Below, one piece after another: positions 1 through 6,387 of a DNA stretch of 7,846 nucleotides. Below the pieces are notes generated by a model. That model was given only the letters and a program-made list of their open reading frames with translations. It ran no database searches and was not told the DNA's origin. The position numbers and the translations under genes were made by a program. Origin of the DNA: Alphaproteobacteria bacterium (GTDB lineage: Bacteria > Pseudomonadota > Alphaproteobacteria > Micropepsales > Micropepsaceae); assembly GCA_028869725.1 (NCBI GenBank), contig JAGWRJ010000642.1, forward strand, positions 1 to 7,846. The letters are read 5' to 3'. The stretch's first letter is position 1. Each line of letters starts with the position of its first letter.

Positions 1-204
1 ACGGCGCAAATCGGCGTAAGGCGAGGCCTTGTCCTGCACCAATGCCGCGATCAACTCGGGAGCCACGGGCTCGCCGCGCTCGGTGATCAGCCTGATGGCG
101 TCAAGCACGGTACGCCGGTTGCGGGCGCGGAAGTACAGGGCCAGAGCCAGCGGCACGCACACCATCAGGGTGAAGCTGCCGAAAACGATTAGGGTATCGG
201 ACAT
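1..204 (-). CDS. DUF6249-like small membrane protein, N-terminal part (cut by window edge)
   Basis: The minus strand reads an uninterrupted 68-codon frame from an ATG at 204 to the window edge. The protein starts MSDTLIVFGSF and has one hydrophobic segment at about residues 4-24, followed at once by a basic stretch (RARNRR, residues 26-31). A cytoplasmic segment then follows, containing TERGEPVAPELIAAL and SPYADLRR. One N-terminal helix, a basic stop-transfer patch and a 'RGEPVPPELI'-type segment are what I know from DUF6249 proteins of Xanthomonadaceae, which often sit beside ECF sigma factor genes. The function of that family is unknown. Upstream of the ATG there is only a weak ribosome binding site (TGGAA, about 8 bases away). 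The gene continues left of the window, so total length cannot be judged. The region just upstream on the same strand is a transposase remnant, so its native promoter or operon partner may have been lost. Confidence 0.72.
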   Translation of the reverse strand, partial: MSDTLIVFGSFTLMVCVPLALALYFRARNRRTVLDAIRLITERGEPVAPELIAALVQDKASPYADLRR

Positions 205-332
205 CGGGGGTTCCACGCTTCGGCCGGGCGCTAAGGCGTTCCCGGGGGTTTCGTCCCTTAAGAGCCCGCTCGTCGCCCATTTGGATGTGGTGACGGGAAG
301 ATTATCTTCGCCCTCCAGGGACTATCGGACGT

Positions 333-700
333 GCCGTTCTGCCACTGTTCACTCTGACGGGCGGTCAGGAAAGCTATGGTCGAGCCTGATCTGTTCGACG
401 TGATCCTCGGCCCAAGCCACCAGACAGAGGGTCTGCTCAGGTTAAACAGGAAGTTAGCCGGGGTGACAGGCACGGTAGTATCGGACCGAAGGGCGCCAGA
501 GAGGCTATGCTTTTTCAAGAGGTGCTCGAAGGCCGTGAGAGCAGGGGCTTCAGGGACCGATTCGAGAGCTTCGCATGTCAGCAGGTAGCGCAAGGCGTAA
601 TCGGTTGACGCAATCGGATAGCAATTGCCGCCGCCACCGGGCTTGATTTCAGCATTGTAGTTGGCCCGACCACAGCCTGTTTGGGGTTAGCCCTGCGGAG
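333..700 (-). pseudogene. Decayed IS481-like transposase (integrase core) remnant
   Basis: Read on the minus strand, pieces of one integrase-core protein appear in three frames. From high to low coordinates they are: LTPNRLWS (about 700-673); after a one-base shift near 663-669, ANYNAEIK, GNCYPIAS and DYALRYLLTCEALES; then ALRSDTTVP, LFNLSRPSVWWL (about 430-405); after another shift VEQIRLDHS; and finally QNG (333-341). From memory, IS481-family transposases read in this order PNxLWxADFKG, CYPLTVTDHxSRYLLxCEAL, AIRSDNGVPFAS, LFNLSKLSVWWL, IERIKPGHPQQNGRHERMH. The match in order and spacing is good even though the frame changes. The first catalytic Asp (ADFKG) now reads AN or G, and the second motif SDNG reads SDTT. 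The N-terminal helix-turn-helix and the C-terminal end are not recognisable, and I see no terminal inverted repeats. It is therefore a dead fragment. The family is fairly sure; the exact borders are not. Confidence 0.68.
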
Positions 701-1191
701 TGTGGTGGGCTTTCGGCCTGGCGTCGCGAAACAGCGGCATTGATCAAGCTGTGGCGAGTCAGCACCGAGTCGAAACTCGTTCTCTACCAGGGCGTACCCT
801 GAAGAGGCGTACAGAATATAATGGATAAACACATTCACACCGAACTCAGCGACAATTGCAGTTCATTCAGTTTGGAAGCGCGAGCGTGCCTGAAAAGCAG
901 ATCGTGCGGTAGGAGATATTGCACTTCTTGAGTGACGTCCATTCGGGGGAGGGGTGCCTACGCGATCCTGCTTAGCTTCATCTTGCCGGGAACCATGAAC
1001 CTCACGCGCTGGCAAGACGCCTGGTGCGGCAAGGTGAGTCGGCAGCTTGCGCAAGCTTCCCAGCGGCAACCATCCTATTCATGGGCATGGTGTTGGATTT
1101 GTCATGCCAGCGAGTTATTCTCGCTCGGGGAGCGCAGCTACGGATCTCTTGCAGAGGCGATCTAAGTCTGCGCACATTGCGGAGAGTGCCA
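701..1191. other. Noncoding stretch between transposase remnant and cytochrome c
   Basis: No reading frame here resembles a known family on either strand. Open frames exist (for example 932-1165 on + and 863-1069 on -) but lack ribosome binding sites and domain-like composition. The cytochrome frame is open upstream to 1024, but that extension is not protein-like. The left part may hold the unrecognisable N-terminal end of the decayed transposase. The only clear signal is GGAGAG at 1181-1186, the ribosome binding site of the cytochrome gene. I see no convincing promoter. Confidence 0.5.
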
Positions 1192-1716
1192 ATGTTTGGA
1201 AAGAACTTCTGGGCGGGTGTTGCCGCAACGATTATTCTTGGTTTTATAATTACTTACGCGGTCATTGCTACCGGGGTCATTCCGGCAAATGCGGATGCAA
1301 CACCAGGCTGGCTAGAGAGTTGGGCGGCTCACACCTCACTTCGTGCGACCCTTGCACGTGATGCGCCGAAGGCTGCAAATCCGCTTCCCCCAACTGATGC
1401 TAATCTGATCGCTGGAGTTCAACTCTATGCGAAGCACTGTGCCATCTGTCATGGCACTGCACGCGGCGATGCCTCCGCATCGCCAATCGCCAAGGGGCTA
1501 TACCCACGACCGCCACAGTTGGCTACGGATGGGGTGGAAGATGATCCTCAAGGCTATACCTACTGGAAGATTGACCATGGCATTCGCTGGACGGCGATGC
1601 CGTCCTGGAAGGGTACACTTTCTTCACACCAAATGTGGTTGCTCTCACTTTTTCTGAACCACATGGATAAGCTTCCTTCTGGGCCGGAAGGCGCTTGGAA
1701 GCAGGTTACGAATTGA
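1192..1716 (+). CDS. Membrane-anchored monoheme cytochrome c (class I type)
   Basis: This 174-residue protein carries one covalently bound heme and probably shuttles electrons on the periplasmic face of the inner membrane. Residues 8-30 form a hydrophobic N-terminal helix ending near GVIPANADA, which looks like an uncleaved anchor, although cleavage after ANA is possible. The heme motif CAICH is at residues 83-87 (Cys83, Cys86, His87). Met136 in TAMPSW is the likely sixth heme ligand. Between them lie GLYPRPPQL and YWKIDHGIRWTAMPSW, the pattern of small cytochrome c proteins of the cytochrome CBB3/mono-haem type. ATG 1192 is chosen because GGAGAG (1181-1186) lies 5 bases upstream and the anchor begins directly after it; upstream in-frame codons give no sensible protein. 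No oxidase, dehydrogenase or cytochrome maturation gene is in the window, so its redox partner is unknown. The family is sure; the specific role is not. Confidence 0.92.
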   Translation: MFGKNFWAGVAATIILGFIITYAVIATGVIPANADATPGWLESWAAHTSLRATLARDAPKAANPLPPTDANLIAGVQLYAKHCAICHGTARGDASASPIAKGLYPRPPQLATDGVEDDPQGYTYWKIDHGIRWTAMPSWKGTLSSHQMWLLSLFLNHMDKLPSGPEGAWKQVTN

Positions 1717-2287
1717 TATCAGAGTTCATCTGATGCGTAACGATCAGCTGGATTCAGCGACATGCGGGAGCATTCTGTCTGATCGTCGGGTCAGCCTGTG
1801 GGCGGCCGCGCCCTAAATGCGGTGTTGTGAATCCGGCTGTCGAGACTTGATATGCCTGATGTAAGCCTGCGTCACGTAGGGGAAAAGATTTTGATGCCCC
1901 TGCCGCGCGTTGCGCGGCGCCAAATGCCCTATGTCTTGCAGCGCCAGAGCATCAGTTAGTGGGCCGGAAACCTGTGTTGTAGACCTCGGCTGCATGTTGG
2001 CAGTGTACATGACTGACCGCAGTGTGTGAGAGTCCTTCGGTCATTGCGTGACGCAGTATTTGCGAGACCCAAAGGCTGTCGATTAGGTCAAGCCCTGCGT
2101 CCAGTCCGGCTGAACAAGCGGTTGTGAAGTGGTTGCGCCTGTTCTGTCTTTGCCCCTTGATTGATTGCAGTCATACTCGATCAGCTTCATCCGTTGAGGG
2201 GCACAGCGGCAACCAAACGCGGGGGCGGGGCCGGCATTTTCCAACAACGTCGGCCATGTCCCGTAGTCTGTCGTAAACCTCAATAAA
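1717..2287. other. Long intergenic stretch with broken, unrecognised reading frames
   Basis: No intact gene is recognised. Directly after the cytochrome stop there is a short inverted repeat, ATCAGA-gttca-TCTGAT (1718-1734), too weak and without a T-run to be called a terminator. GCCGCGC-gtt-GCGCGGC (1902-1918) is a perfect 7-bp GC stem. On the minus strand some stretches look faintly protein-like: FTTACSAGLDAGLDLID (near 2125-2075) recalls the SAGVTAGLDLAL motif of GlxA/AraC-type regulators, and LALQDIGHLA plus YVTQAYIRHIK (near 1935-1840) recall an AraC C-terminal helix-turn-helix. They lie in different frames broken by stops. A decayed regulator gene is possible but weakly supported. Confidence 0.35.
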
Positions 2288-2313
2288 GTCAGAATGTTAA
2301 ACTGTAAGCTTGG
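2288..2313 (+). repeat. Imperfect dispersed repeat, copy 1 (upstream of S9 peptidase)
   Basis: This stretch holds the ordered blocks GTCAG, ATGTTAAACT and AGCTTGG, which recur in the same orientation at 6363-6387. The copies differ by one inserted A after GTCAG and by the three bases between the second and third blocks (GTA here, CAC there). It ends about 70 bases before the peptidase start and overlaps the likely promoter. It could be the end of an insertion element or a shared regulatory site. Confidence 0.55.
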
Positions 2314-2332
2314 TTGCTGGCAGCTTTAATAT
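2303..2332 (+). promoter_or_regulatory. Candidate sigma-70-like promoter of the S9 peptidase gene
   Basis: TAATAT at 2327-2332 is a good -10 hexamer within the most AT-rich stretch upstream of the gene. The best -35 at 16-18 base spacing is only modest (TGTAAG, 2303-2308). Transcription would start near 2339, giving a leader of about 40 bases before the start codon at 2380. The -35 overlaps the repeat at 2288-2313. The assignment rests mainly on the -10. Confidence 0.3.
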
Positions 2333-2379
2333 TGTCTCGAACTGCCAAGAACCACCGTTCACGTAGAGGTCCGCTTCAC

Positions 2380-4707
2380 ATGAAATCGAATCGTGTTGCC
2401 CTAATGCTAATGATGGGAATTCTGGTGGGGACGCCAGCGCTGGCGCAGGCACGGCAGCTCACAAACTCCGATTATGCACGAGCGGCAAAGTTTCTTTTAG
2501 ATAGCACTGACCCGCTTGTCGGACACTTTGTCGATCCACTGGTCGATCACGATATCCAACATGTAAAGTGGATTGACGCTACCCACTTCTGGTATCGGGA
2601 CCATGGTGCCAAAGGGGATTCCATTCTTGAGATGGATGCGACTACTGGCAAGGTGTCTCAGGCATTCGATCCGGTGAAGTTGGCGGCAGCTCTTGGTAAG
2701 GCGCGCGGCAAACCCGTTAACCCAAAGAAGTGGCCGGCGTTTGGCTTTTCGTTTCATCGTCTTAGCGATGGCAGCCTTGGCGTTCGCCTGGGCAAGGCGA
2801 AGTTCCGGTGTGAACTTTCAGGGGTTGGCGTCTGCACGTGGCGCAACAAGAATGCAAAACCCCCGCACCATGCAAGTGAGTTCAGCGTGGGACGTCATGC
2901 TCAATCTCCGAACCATAAGTTTCGTGCGTTTGTGCGTAACTGGAATTTGTGGATTCGCGACCTCGCAACCGGCAAGGAAACGCAGATCACGAGCGACGGC
3001 GTGAAGAATTATGGGTATGGTGGCAAGAAAGATGGGCCCGCCGTTGTTCGCTGGTCGCCTAATTCTGAAATGTTGGTCGCCTATCTCCAGGATCAGAGGA
3101 AGGTCAAGGACTTTTACACAGTTTCGACTCGGGTCGGCCATCCAAAGCTGAAAACTTTGCCCTATCCGCTTCCGGGGGACAAACATGTGTTCATGGTTCA
3201 CCCCGTAATTATTCAGGTTGCAACCCACAAGATTGTGCCGCTCAAAATGGCGCCGGAGCAGCGCCTGGGTAGTTGGAAAGACGTGCGATGGTCTTCCGAC
3301 AGCAAGACGTTTGCGCTTGTGTCAACCTCGCGCAATCAGCAACACGAGTGGTTCCGTGTCGCGAATGCGAAAACTGGTTCAGTCCGCACTGCATTCGAAT
3401 ATTCGGCCAAGGAGTATTATCAGGGCTGGTACCGTCGCCCGGACTGGCAATACCTGGCCCGTAGTAACCAGGCAGTGTGGCCGACGGAGCAGAACAATTG
3501 GATAAATTTGTATCTCTACGATCTTAAAACTGGAAAAGTGCTCCATCCCATAACGACAGGCAAAGGGGATGTGATTGAGGTTCCACATGTAAGTCAAAAA
3601 ACTAATACCTTATGGTATGTAGGTGTCGGCCGCACACCCGGCATAAATCCCTATTATCGGCAGTTATTTAGGGTCAATATAGAAACGGGAAAGACTACAT
3701 TGCTGACGCCGGAGGCGGCTGATCACACCATAACGATGTCGCCGGACGGAAAATACTTTGTAGATTCCTACTCAACTCCGACCAAACCACCGATCACGGT
3801 TTTGCGCTCGTCGGCGAGCGGTCGGGTAATCGCAACCATTGCGAAGGCCGATATTTCGCGCTTGAAGTCGATTGGTTGGGTGCCGCCGATTCCGTTCACT
3901 GTGAAGGCACGTGACGGCAGAACGACACTTTATGGCTTGATGTACAGGCCGACGAATTTCGATCCGAACAAAAAATATCCAGTGATCGACTTTGTTTACC
4001 CTGGACCGCAGATCGGCTCGATTGCCACGTTTAGTTTTCGTTCAGAGCGGGGAAGTCATCAGGCACTGGCAGAGCTTGGCTTCATTGTTGTCACAATTGA
4101 CGGCATGGGGACGCCATATCGCTCCGCCCGGTTTCAGCGCTACTGGTATGGGAACATGGGCGACGACACGATTCCGGACCAGATTAGTGGCATCAAACAG
4201 CTGGCTGCGCGCTATTCATGGATGGACCTCAATCGCGTGGGAATTTGGGGGCATTCCGGTGGCGGCAACGCCACCGTGTCGGCGATGCTCCATTACCCGG
4301 ATTTCTTCAAGGTCGGCTGGGCGGAGAGTGGAAATTACGATAACCGCGATTATGTCTATAATTGGGGTGAACGGTGGGAAGGTCCTCTGGTGAAGCACAA
4401 GAGCGGGGGCACCAACTATGACAACCAGGCAAGTGAGCTTTTGGCAAAGAATCTCAAGGGGCGCCTGATGCTGGTAACTGGATCAATCGACAACAACGTT
4501 CCGCCCAGCAATACCTACCTGATGGTCAATGCGCTGATGAATGCAAACAAGAACTTCGGGATGCTTGTGGTACCCAACGAACGCCATCACTACGGGTCCC
4601 ACACGCCCTACGTCACGCGTCGGTGTTGGGACTTCTTTGTCAGATATCTTGCTGGCAACACGCCACCTCACGCATTCGGTGGAATGCCAAAGACGCTTGA
4701 TAAGTGA
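2380..4707 (+). CDS. Exported S9 family (dipeptidyl-peptidase IV-like) serine peptidase
   Basis: This 775-residue peptidase probably removes dipeptides from exported oligopeptides in the periplasm or outside the cell. Residues 1-24 are a signal peptide (MKSNR, hydrophobic core, cleavage after ALAQA). Residues from about 110 to 490 form a beta-propeller like the DPP IV N-terminal domain, with repeated blade motifs such as VRWSPNSEMLVAY, VRWSSDSKTFALV and ITMSPDGKYFV. From about residue 530 to the end is the alpha/beta hydrolase domain, starting KKYPVIDFVYPG. The nucleophile is Ser626 in GHSGGG (621-629 read GIWGHSGGG), the acid is Asp704 in TGSIDNNVPP, and the base is His736 in NERHHYG. Length fits the family (about 700-800). 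ATG 2380 is chosen over the in-frame ATG at 2314 because it opens directly into the signal peptide and AGAGG lies about 10 bases upstream. Many relatives have GWSYGG and NRNHG; the variants here are discussed as a finding. The gene stands alone, with long gaps on both sides. Confidence 0.93.
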   Translation: MKSNRVALMLMMGILVGTPALAQARQLTNSDYARAAKFLLDSTDPLVGHFVDPLVDHDIQHVKWIDATHFWYRDHGAKGDSILEMDATTGKVSQAFDPVKLAAALGKARGKPVNPKKWPAFGFSFHRLSDGSLGVRLGKAKFRCELSGVGVCTWRNKNAKPPHHASEFSVGRHAQSPNHKFRAFVRNWNLWIRDLATGKETQITSDGVKNYGYGGKKDGPAVVRWSPNSEMLVAYLQDQRKVKDFYTVSTRVGHPKLKTLPYPLPGDKHVFMVHPVIIQVATHKIVPLKMAPEQRLGSWKDVRWSSDSKTFALVSTSRNQQHEWFRVANAKTGSVRTAFEYSAKEYYQGWYRRPDWQYLARSNQAVWPTEQNNWINLYLYDLKTGKVLHPITTGKGDVIEVPHVSQKTNTLWYVGVGRTPGINPYYRQLFRVNIETGKTTLLTPEAADHTITMSPDGKYFVDSYSTPTKPPITVLRSSASGRVIATIAKADISRLKSIGWVPPIPFTVKARDGRTTLYGLMYRPTNFDPNKKYPVIDFVYPGPQIGSIATFSFRSERGSHQALAELGFIVVTIDGMGTPYRSARFQRYWYGNMGDDTIPDQISGIKQLAARYSWMDLNRVGIWGHSGGGNATVSAMLHYPDFFKVGWAESGNYDNRDYVYNWGERWEGPLVKHKSGGTNYDNQASELLAKNLKGRLMLVTGSIDNNVPPSNTYLMVNALMNANKNFGMLVVPNERHHYGSHTPYVTRRCWDFFVRYLAGNTPPHAFGGMPKTLDK

Positions 4708-5044
4708 AGATTGGACAGAACTGTGCGCTGTATTGCTTGCTTTGGAATTAGTTCATCTAGCTGGACGAGTGTCATGCCTGTCCGGTAGCGGGTCCACGCC
4801 GGCAATTAGGGCGGTATGACGCGATAACGATCGTGCATGGCTCCTGCATCACGAGGTCTACAGAGCTTCGCGGCACTGCTTGCTTCAATATGGCTTTACG
4901 CTTTATGCCTCTCGACGGGTGATCTGTGCCAGATCACCCGTCACGCATATAGTCAGGGTTCTTGTGAGCGCTGGCAGCTGCGTGCACGGATGTCGTCTGA
5001 CACAGCATGCCAAGAGTAATATCTCGTCTAGGAGGATTTGCTGG
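4708..5044. other. Intergenic stretch after the S9 peptidase
   Basis: No gene is recognised on either strand and no clear rho-independent terminator follows the peptidase stop. The notable element is the perfect inverted repeat at 4914-4942, annotated separately. A full Shine-Dalgarno sequence AGGAGG lies at 5030-5035. Confidence 0.5.
4914..4942. repeat. Perfect 12-bp inverted repeat with 5-base loop
   Basis: The arms GACGGGTGATCT (4914-4925) and AGATCACCCGTC (4931-4942) are exact reverse complements around the loop GTGCC. Each arm holds a GATC site. As RNA this would be a very stable hairpin on either strand, but no run of T follows on the + side (ACGCATAT), so it is not a classic terminator. 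It sits about 200 bases past the peptidase stop. It could be a stabilising 3' hairpin, a dyad operator, or a remnant of a mobile element end. Confidence 0.7.
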
Positions 5045-5356
5045 TTGCGGACCCGTTGTGCAAGTTACCTGCAATTTGATGATCGCGGTCCTTGTGCAAA
5101 CGGTCGCTCGATCAGGCTAGTATCGGAAATTGATCCACGCAAAAGTGACATCGTAGCGACGATTGTAAGGCACGATTTTTGCGTTTCCGGAGAAGTGGAA
5201 GTTGCATTGGACAGCTCCAAGTTCACGGAGCATGTGTTCACTATGCTCCTGATCGTAAGCAGCTTGATCGAGGCAGGGGCATATAGGCCGTCAGACGCCC
5301 GACAGGCGCCGCCGTCAGCTTCTATTCGAGGCCTATGCCAAGTCCAACTGGTCTGA
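5045..5356 (+). CDS. Possible small hypothetical protein (TTG start), weak candidate
   Basis: AGGAGG at 5030-5035 is a complete Shine-Dalgarno sequence and stands 9 bases before an in-frame TTG at 5045. The 103-residue frame runs to a TGA at 5354-5356. I recognise no family. Visible parts are a mid-protein segment with alternating charged and hydrophobic residues (RLVSEIDPRKSDIVATIV, then VSGEVEVALDSS) and a short hydrophobic run (FTMLLIVSSLIEAGAY). Third-position base choice is not clearly biased like the neighbouring genes, so this may be a chance frame. It ends 38 bases from the stop of the convergent PAP2 gene. Confidence 0.18.
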   Translation: MRTRCASYLQFDDRGPCANGRSIRLVSEIDPRKSDIVATIVRHDFCVSGEVEVALDSSKFTEHVFTMLLIVSSLIEAGAYRPSDARQAPPSASIRGLCQVQLV

Positions 5357-5394
5357 CCCAAATGTCTTTGAGTGACGCATTGATAGGGCTCCGG

Positions 5395-5952
5395 TCACCA
5401 ACGATAATCAAGTGACATATAGGCACCACCCGGGCCAGCTGACAGGCCTGTGGAAAATCCGCGCGGCTGATATCGTGTGGTGAAGATCTCGTTATAGCCC
5501 AGTGAAATCGCGGCGCTCGCAACGACATCCCACCAATGGTGCTCTTTGCTGTCGACGCGAGAATACCCGACGAAGGCGGCCGCGGCATAGGCTGGAAGGC
5601 CATATTTCCAGCCATAGCGCTGCCAGAGATACTGTGCAGGAACAAATGCAACGGCCGATGTACCCGATGGAAACGAGTCTAGGTTGCTGTGGCCATGGCA
5701 CGGCATGGCAAAGGGTCTGCATTCATGTACGAAATGCTTGAGCGCATATACTGTCCCGACAGTTGTAATTCCGGTTACGGCAAGTTGCGCTATACCGGTC
5801 CAGTCGCCGCGCCAGGCGGTGATACCTCCGGCTATAACAGGTAATGCGATCGCCACATCGCGCCCAATCGATTTCACATTAGATGAGGCTTGTGCCGGAA
5901 GGGTGCAGCCCAGGACACCGGCAAGTGCCGCCGCGAGAATCCGGATTTTCAT
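5395..5952 (-). CDS. Exported PAP2-family phosphatase (PSGT variant)
   Basis: This 185-residue protein belongs to the PAP2 (type 2 phosphatidic acid phosphatase / vanadium haloperoxidase-like) superfamily, whose members remove phosphate from lipid or small phosphomonoesters at the outer face of the inner membrane. Residues 1-22 are a signal peptide (MKIRIL, hydrophobic core, cleavage near PAQA). Motif C1 is Lys72-x6-Arg79-Pro80 (KHFVHECRP). Motif C2 is PSGT at 95-98, where most members have PSGH. Motif C3 is Ser131-Arg132-x5-His138-x3-Asp142 (SRVDSKEHHWWD), complete with the nucleophilic His. Several short hydrophobic segments lie between them (about 33-47, 54-71, 117-131, 143-152). The C-terminus ends in SLDYRW. 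The ATG at 5952 has a strong ribosome binding site, GGGGGAC (complement of 5956-5962), just upstream. The gene is divergent from the PiT phosphate transporter, suggesting phosphate recycling. The true substrate cannot be read from the sequence. Confidence 0.9.
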   Translation of the reverse strand: MKIRILAAALAGVLGCTLPAQASSNVKSIGRDVAIALPVIAGGITAWRGDWTGIAQLAVTGITTVGTVYALKHFVHECRPFAMPCHGHSNLDSFPSGTSAVAFVPAQYLWQRYGWKYGLPAYAAAAFVGYSRVDSKEHHWWDVVASAAISLGYNEIFTTRYQPRGFSTGLSAGPGGAYMSLDYRW

Positions 5953-6200
5953 AGTGTCCCCCGAATATGATGTTTAACCTTGATTCCTTGGACAGCGATA
6001 GCCATTGACGTCTAACAGCTCAATGCATCCAAAATTCACTACGCCGCAGGATCACGCCTGTGCTCGGCCTGTCAATCCCATATCAGGTGTCCGGTTCGTC
6101 GCGGAGCTGGAGATGTCCTTGGATGACGAAAGCAGTGATGGACAACGGAATCAAGTGGCCCGGTGTCATGGTGCAGGATAACGGTGCCAGATGGGTAGGA

Positions 6201-6302
6201 CCCGCTGAGGTTGCGGGCTGAGGTGGGGGAGCCACCATAGCGGATTCACCGGTGTGTACCGGATAGCGCTGACCTAAGCCCCCCGTGGCAGGGGAGGGTT
6301 TT
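6201..6302 (+). other. Run of four GC-rich hairpins (candidate structured RNA or leader)
   Basis: Four short hairpins follow one another: CCCGC-tgaggtt-GCGGG (6201-6217), GGTGG-gggag-CCACC (6222-6236), CCGGT-gtgt-ACCGG (6249-6262) and CCCC-gtggca-GGGG (6281-6294) followed by TTTT. Each stem is perfect but short (4-5 bp). The spacing is tight and the last one looks like an intrinsic terminator. On the + strand this could be a small RNA or a leader of the PiT gene 285 bases downstream. I cannot match it to any known riboswitch or RNA family, and no promoter is visible. Chance pairing in GC-rich DNA is the main alternative. Confidence 0.3.
6279..6302 (+). terminator. Possible rho-independent terminator
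   Basis: A run of six C (6279-6284) can pair with GGGG (6291-6294) across the loop GTGGCA, and four T follow at 6299-6302 after AGGG. The stem is short and the T-run modest, so it would be a weak terminator reading rightwards. No gene ends just upstream on the + strand, which is why a small RNA or attenuator is considered. Confidence 0.35.
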
Positions 6303-6362
6303 CAGTGGCACCATGGGCCGGCTCCACATTCCCGGATGGCATGCCCTCGCTGGCTGCGGCCC

Positions 6363-6387
6363 GTCAGATGTTAAACTCACAGCTTGG
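6363..6387 (+). repeat. Imperfect dispersed repeat, copy 2
   Basis: This holds the blocks GTCAG, ATGTTAAACT and AGCTTGG in the same order and orientation as copy 1 at 2288-2313. Unlike copy 1 it runs directly into a hairpin, TGGCGAC-cgtat-GTCGCCA (6385-6403), a perfect 7-bp stem. It lies 200 bases before the PiT start. The similarity stops after the last block, which fits either a short shared site or old element ends with unrelated flanks. Confidence 0.55.

Noticed and set aside
29..403. Open frame of 124 codons on + at the left edge
   Set aside because: It is antisense to the DUF6249-like gene and to the transposase remnant and has no ribosome binding site.
1024..1191. N-terminal extension of the cytochrome c frame
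   Set aside because: The extra 56 codons are not protein-like, and ATG 1192 has GGAGAG upstream and leads straight into the membrane anchor.
1867..2056. Inverted 10-base copy CTGCGTCACG (1867-1876) and CGTGACGCAG (2047-2056)
   Set aside because: A ten-base match is expected by chance in a window of this size, and the flanks do not match.
2314..2379. Upstream in-frame ATG at 2314 as the start of the S9 peptidase
   Set aside because: It would bury the signal peptide behind 22 residues and start upstream of the likely -10 element; the ATG at 2380 has a better placed ribosome binding site.
6061..6302. Known riboswitch or group II intron domain in the hairpin region
   Set aside because: I could not find the conserved cores of cobalamin, cyclic-di-GMP, fluoride or glycine riboswitches, nor a group II domain V, and no reverse transcriptase gene is present.
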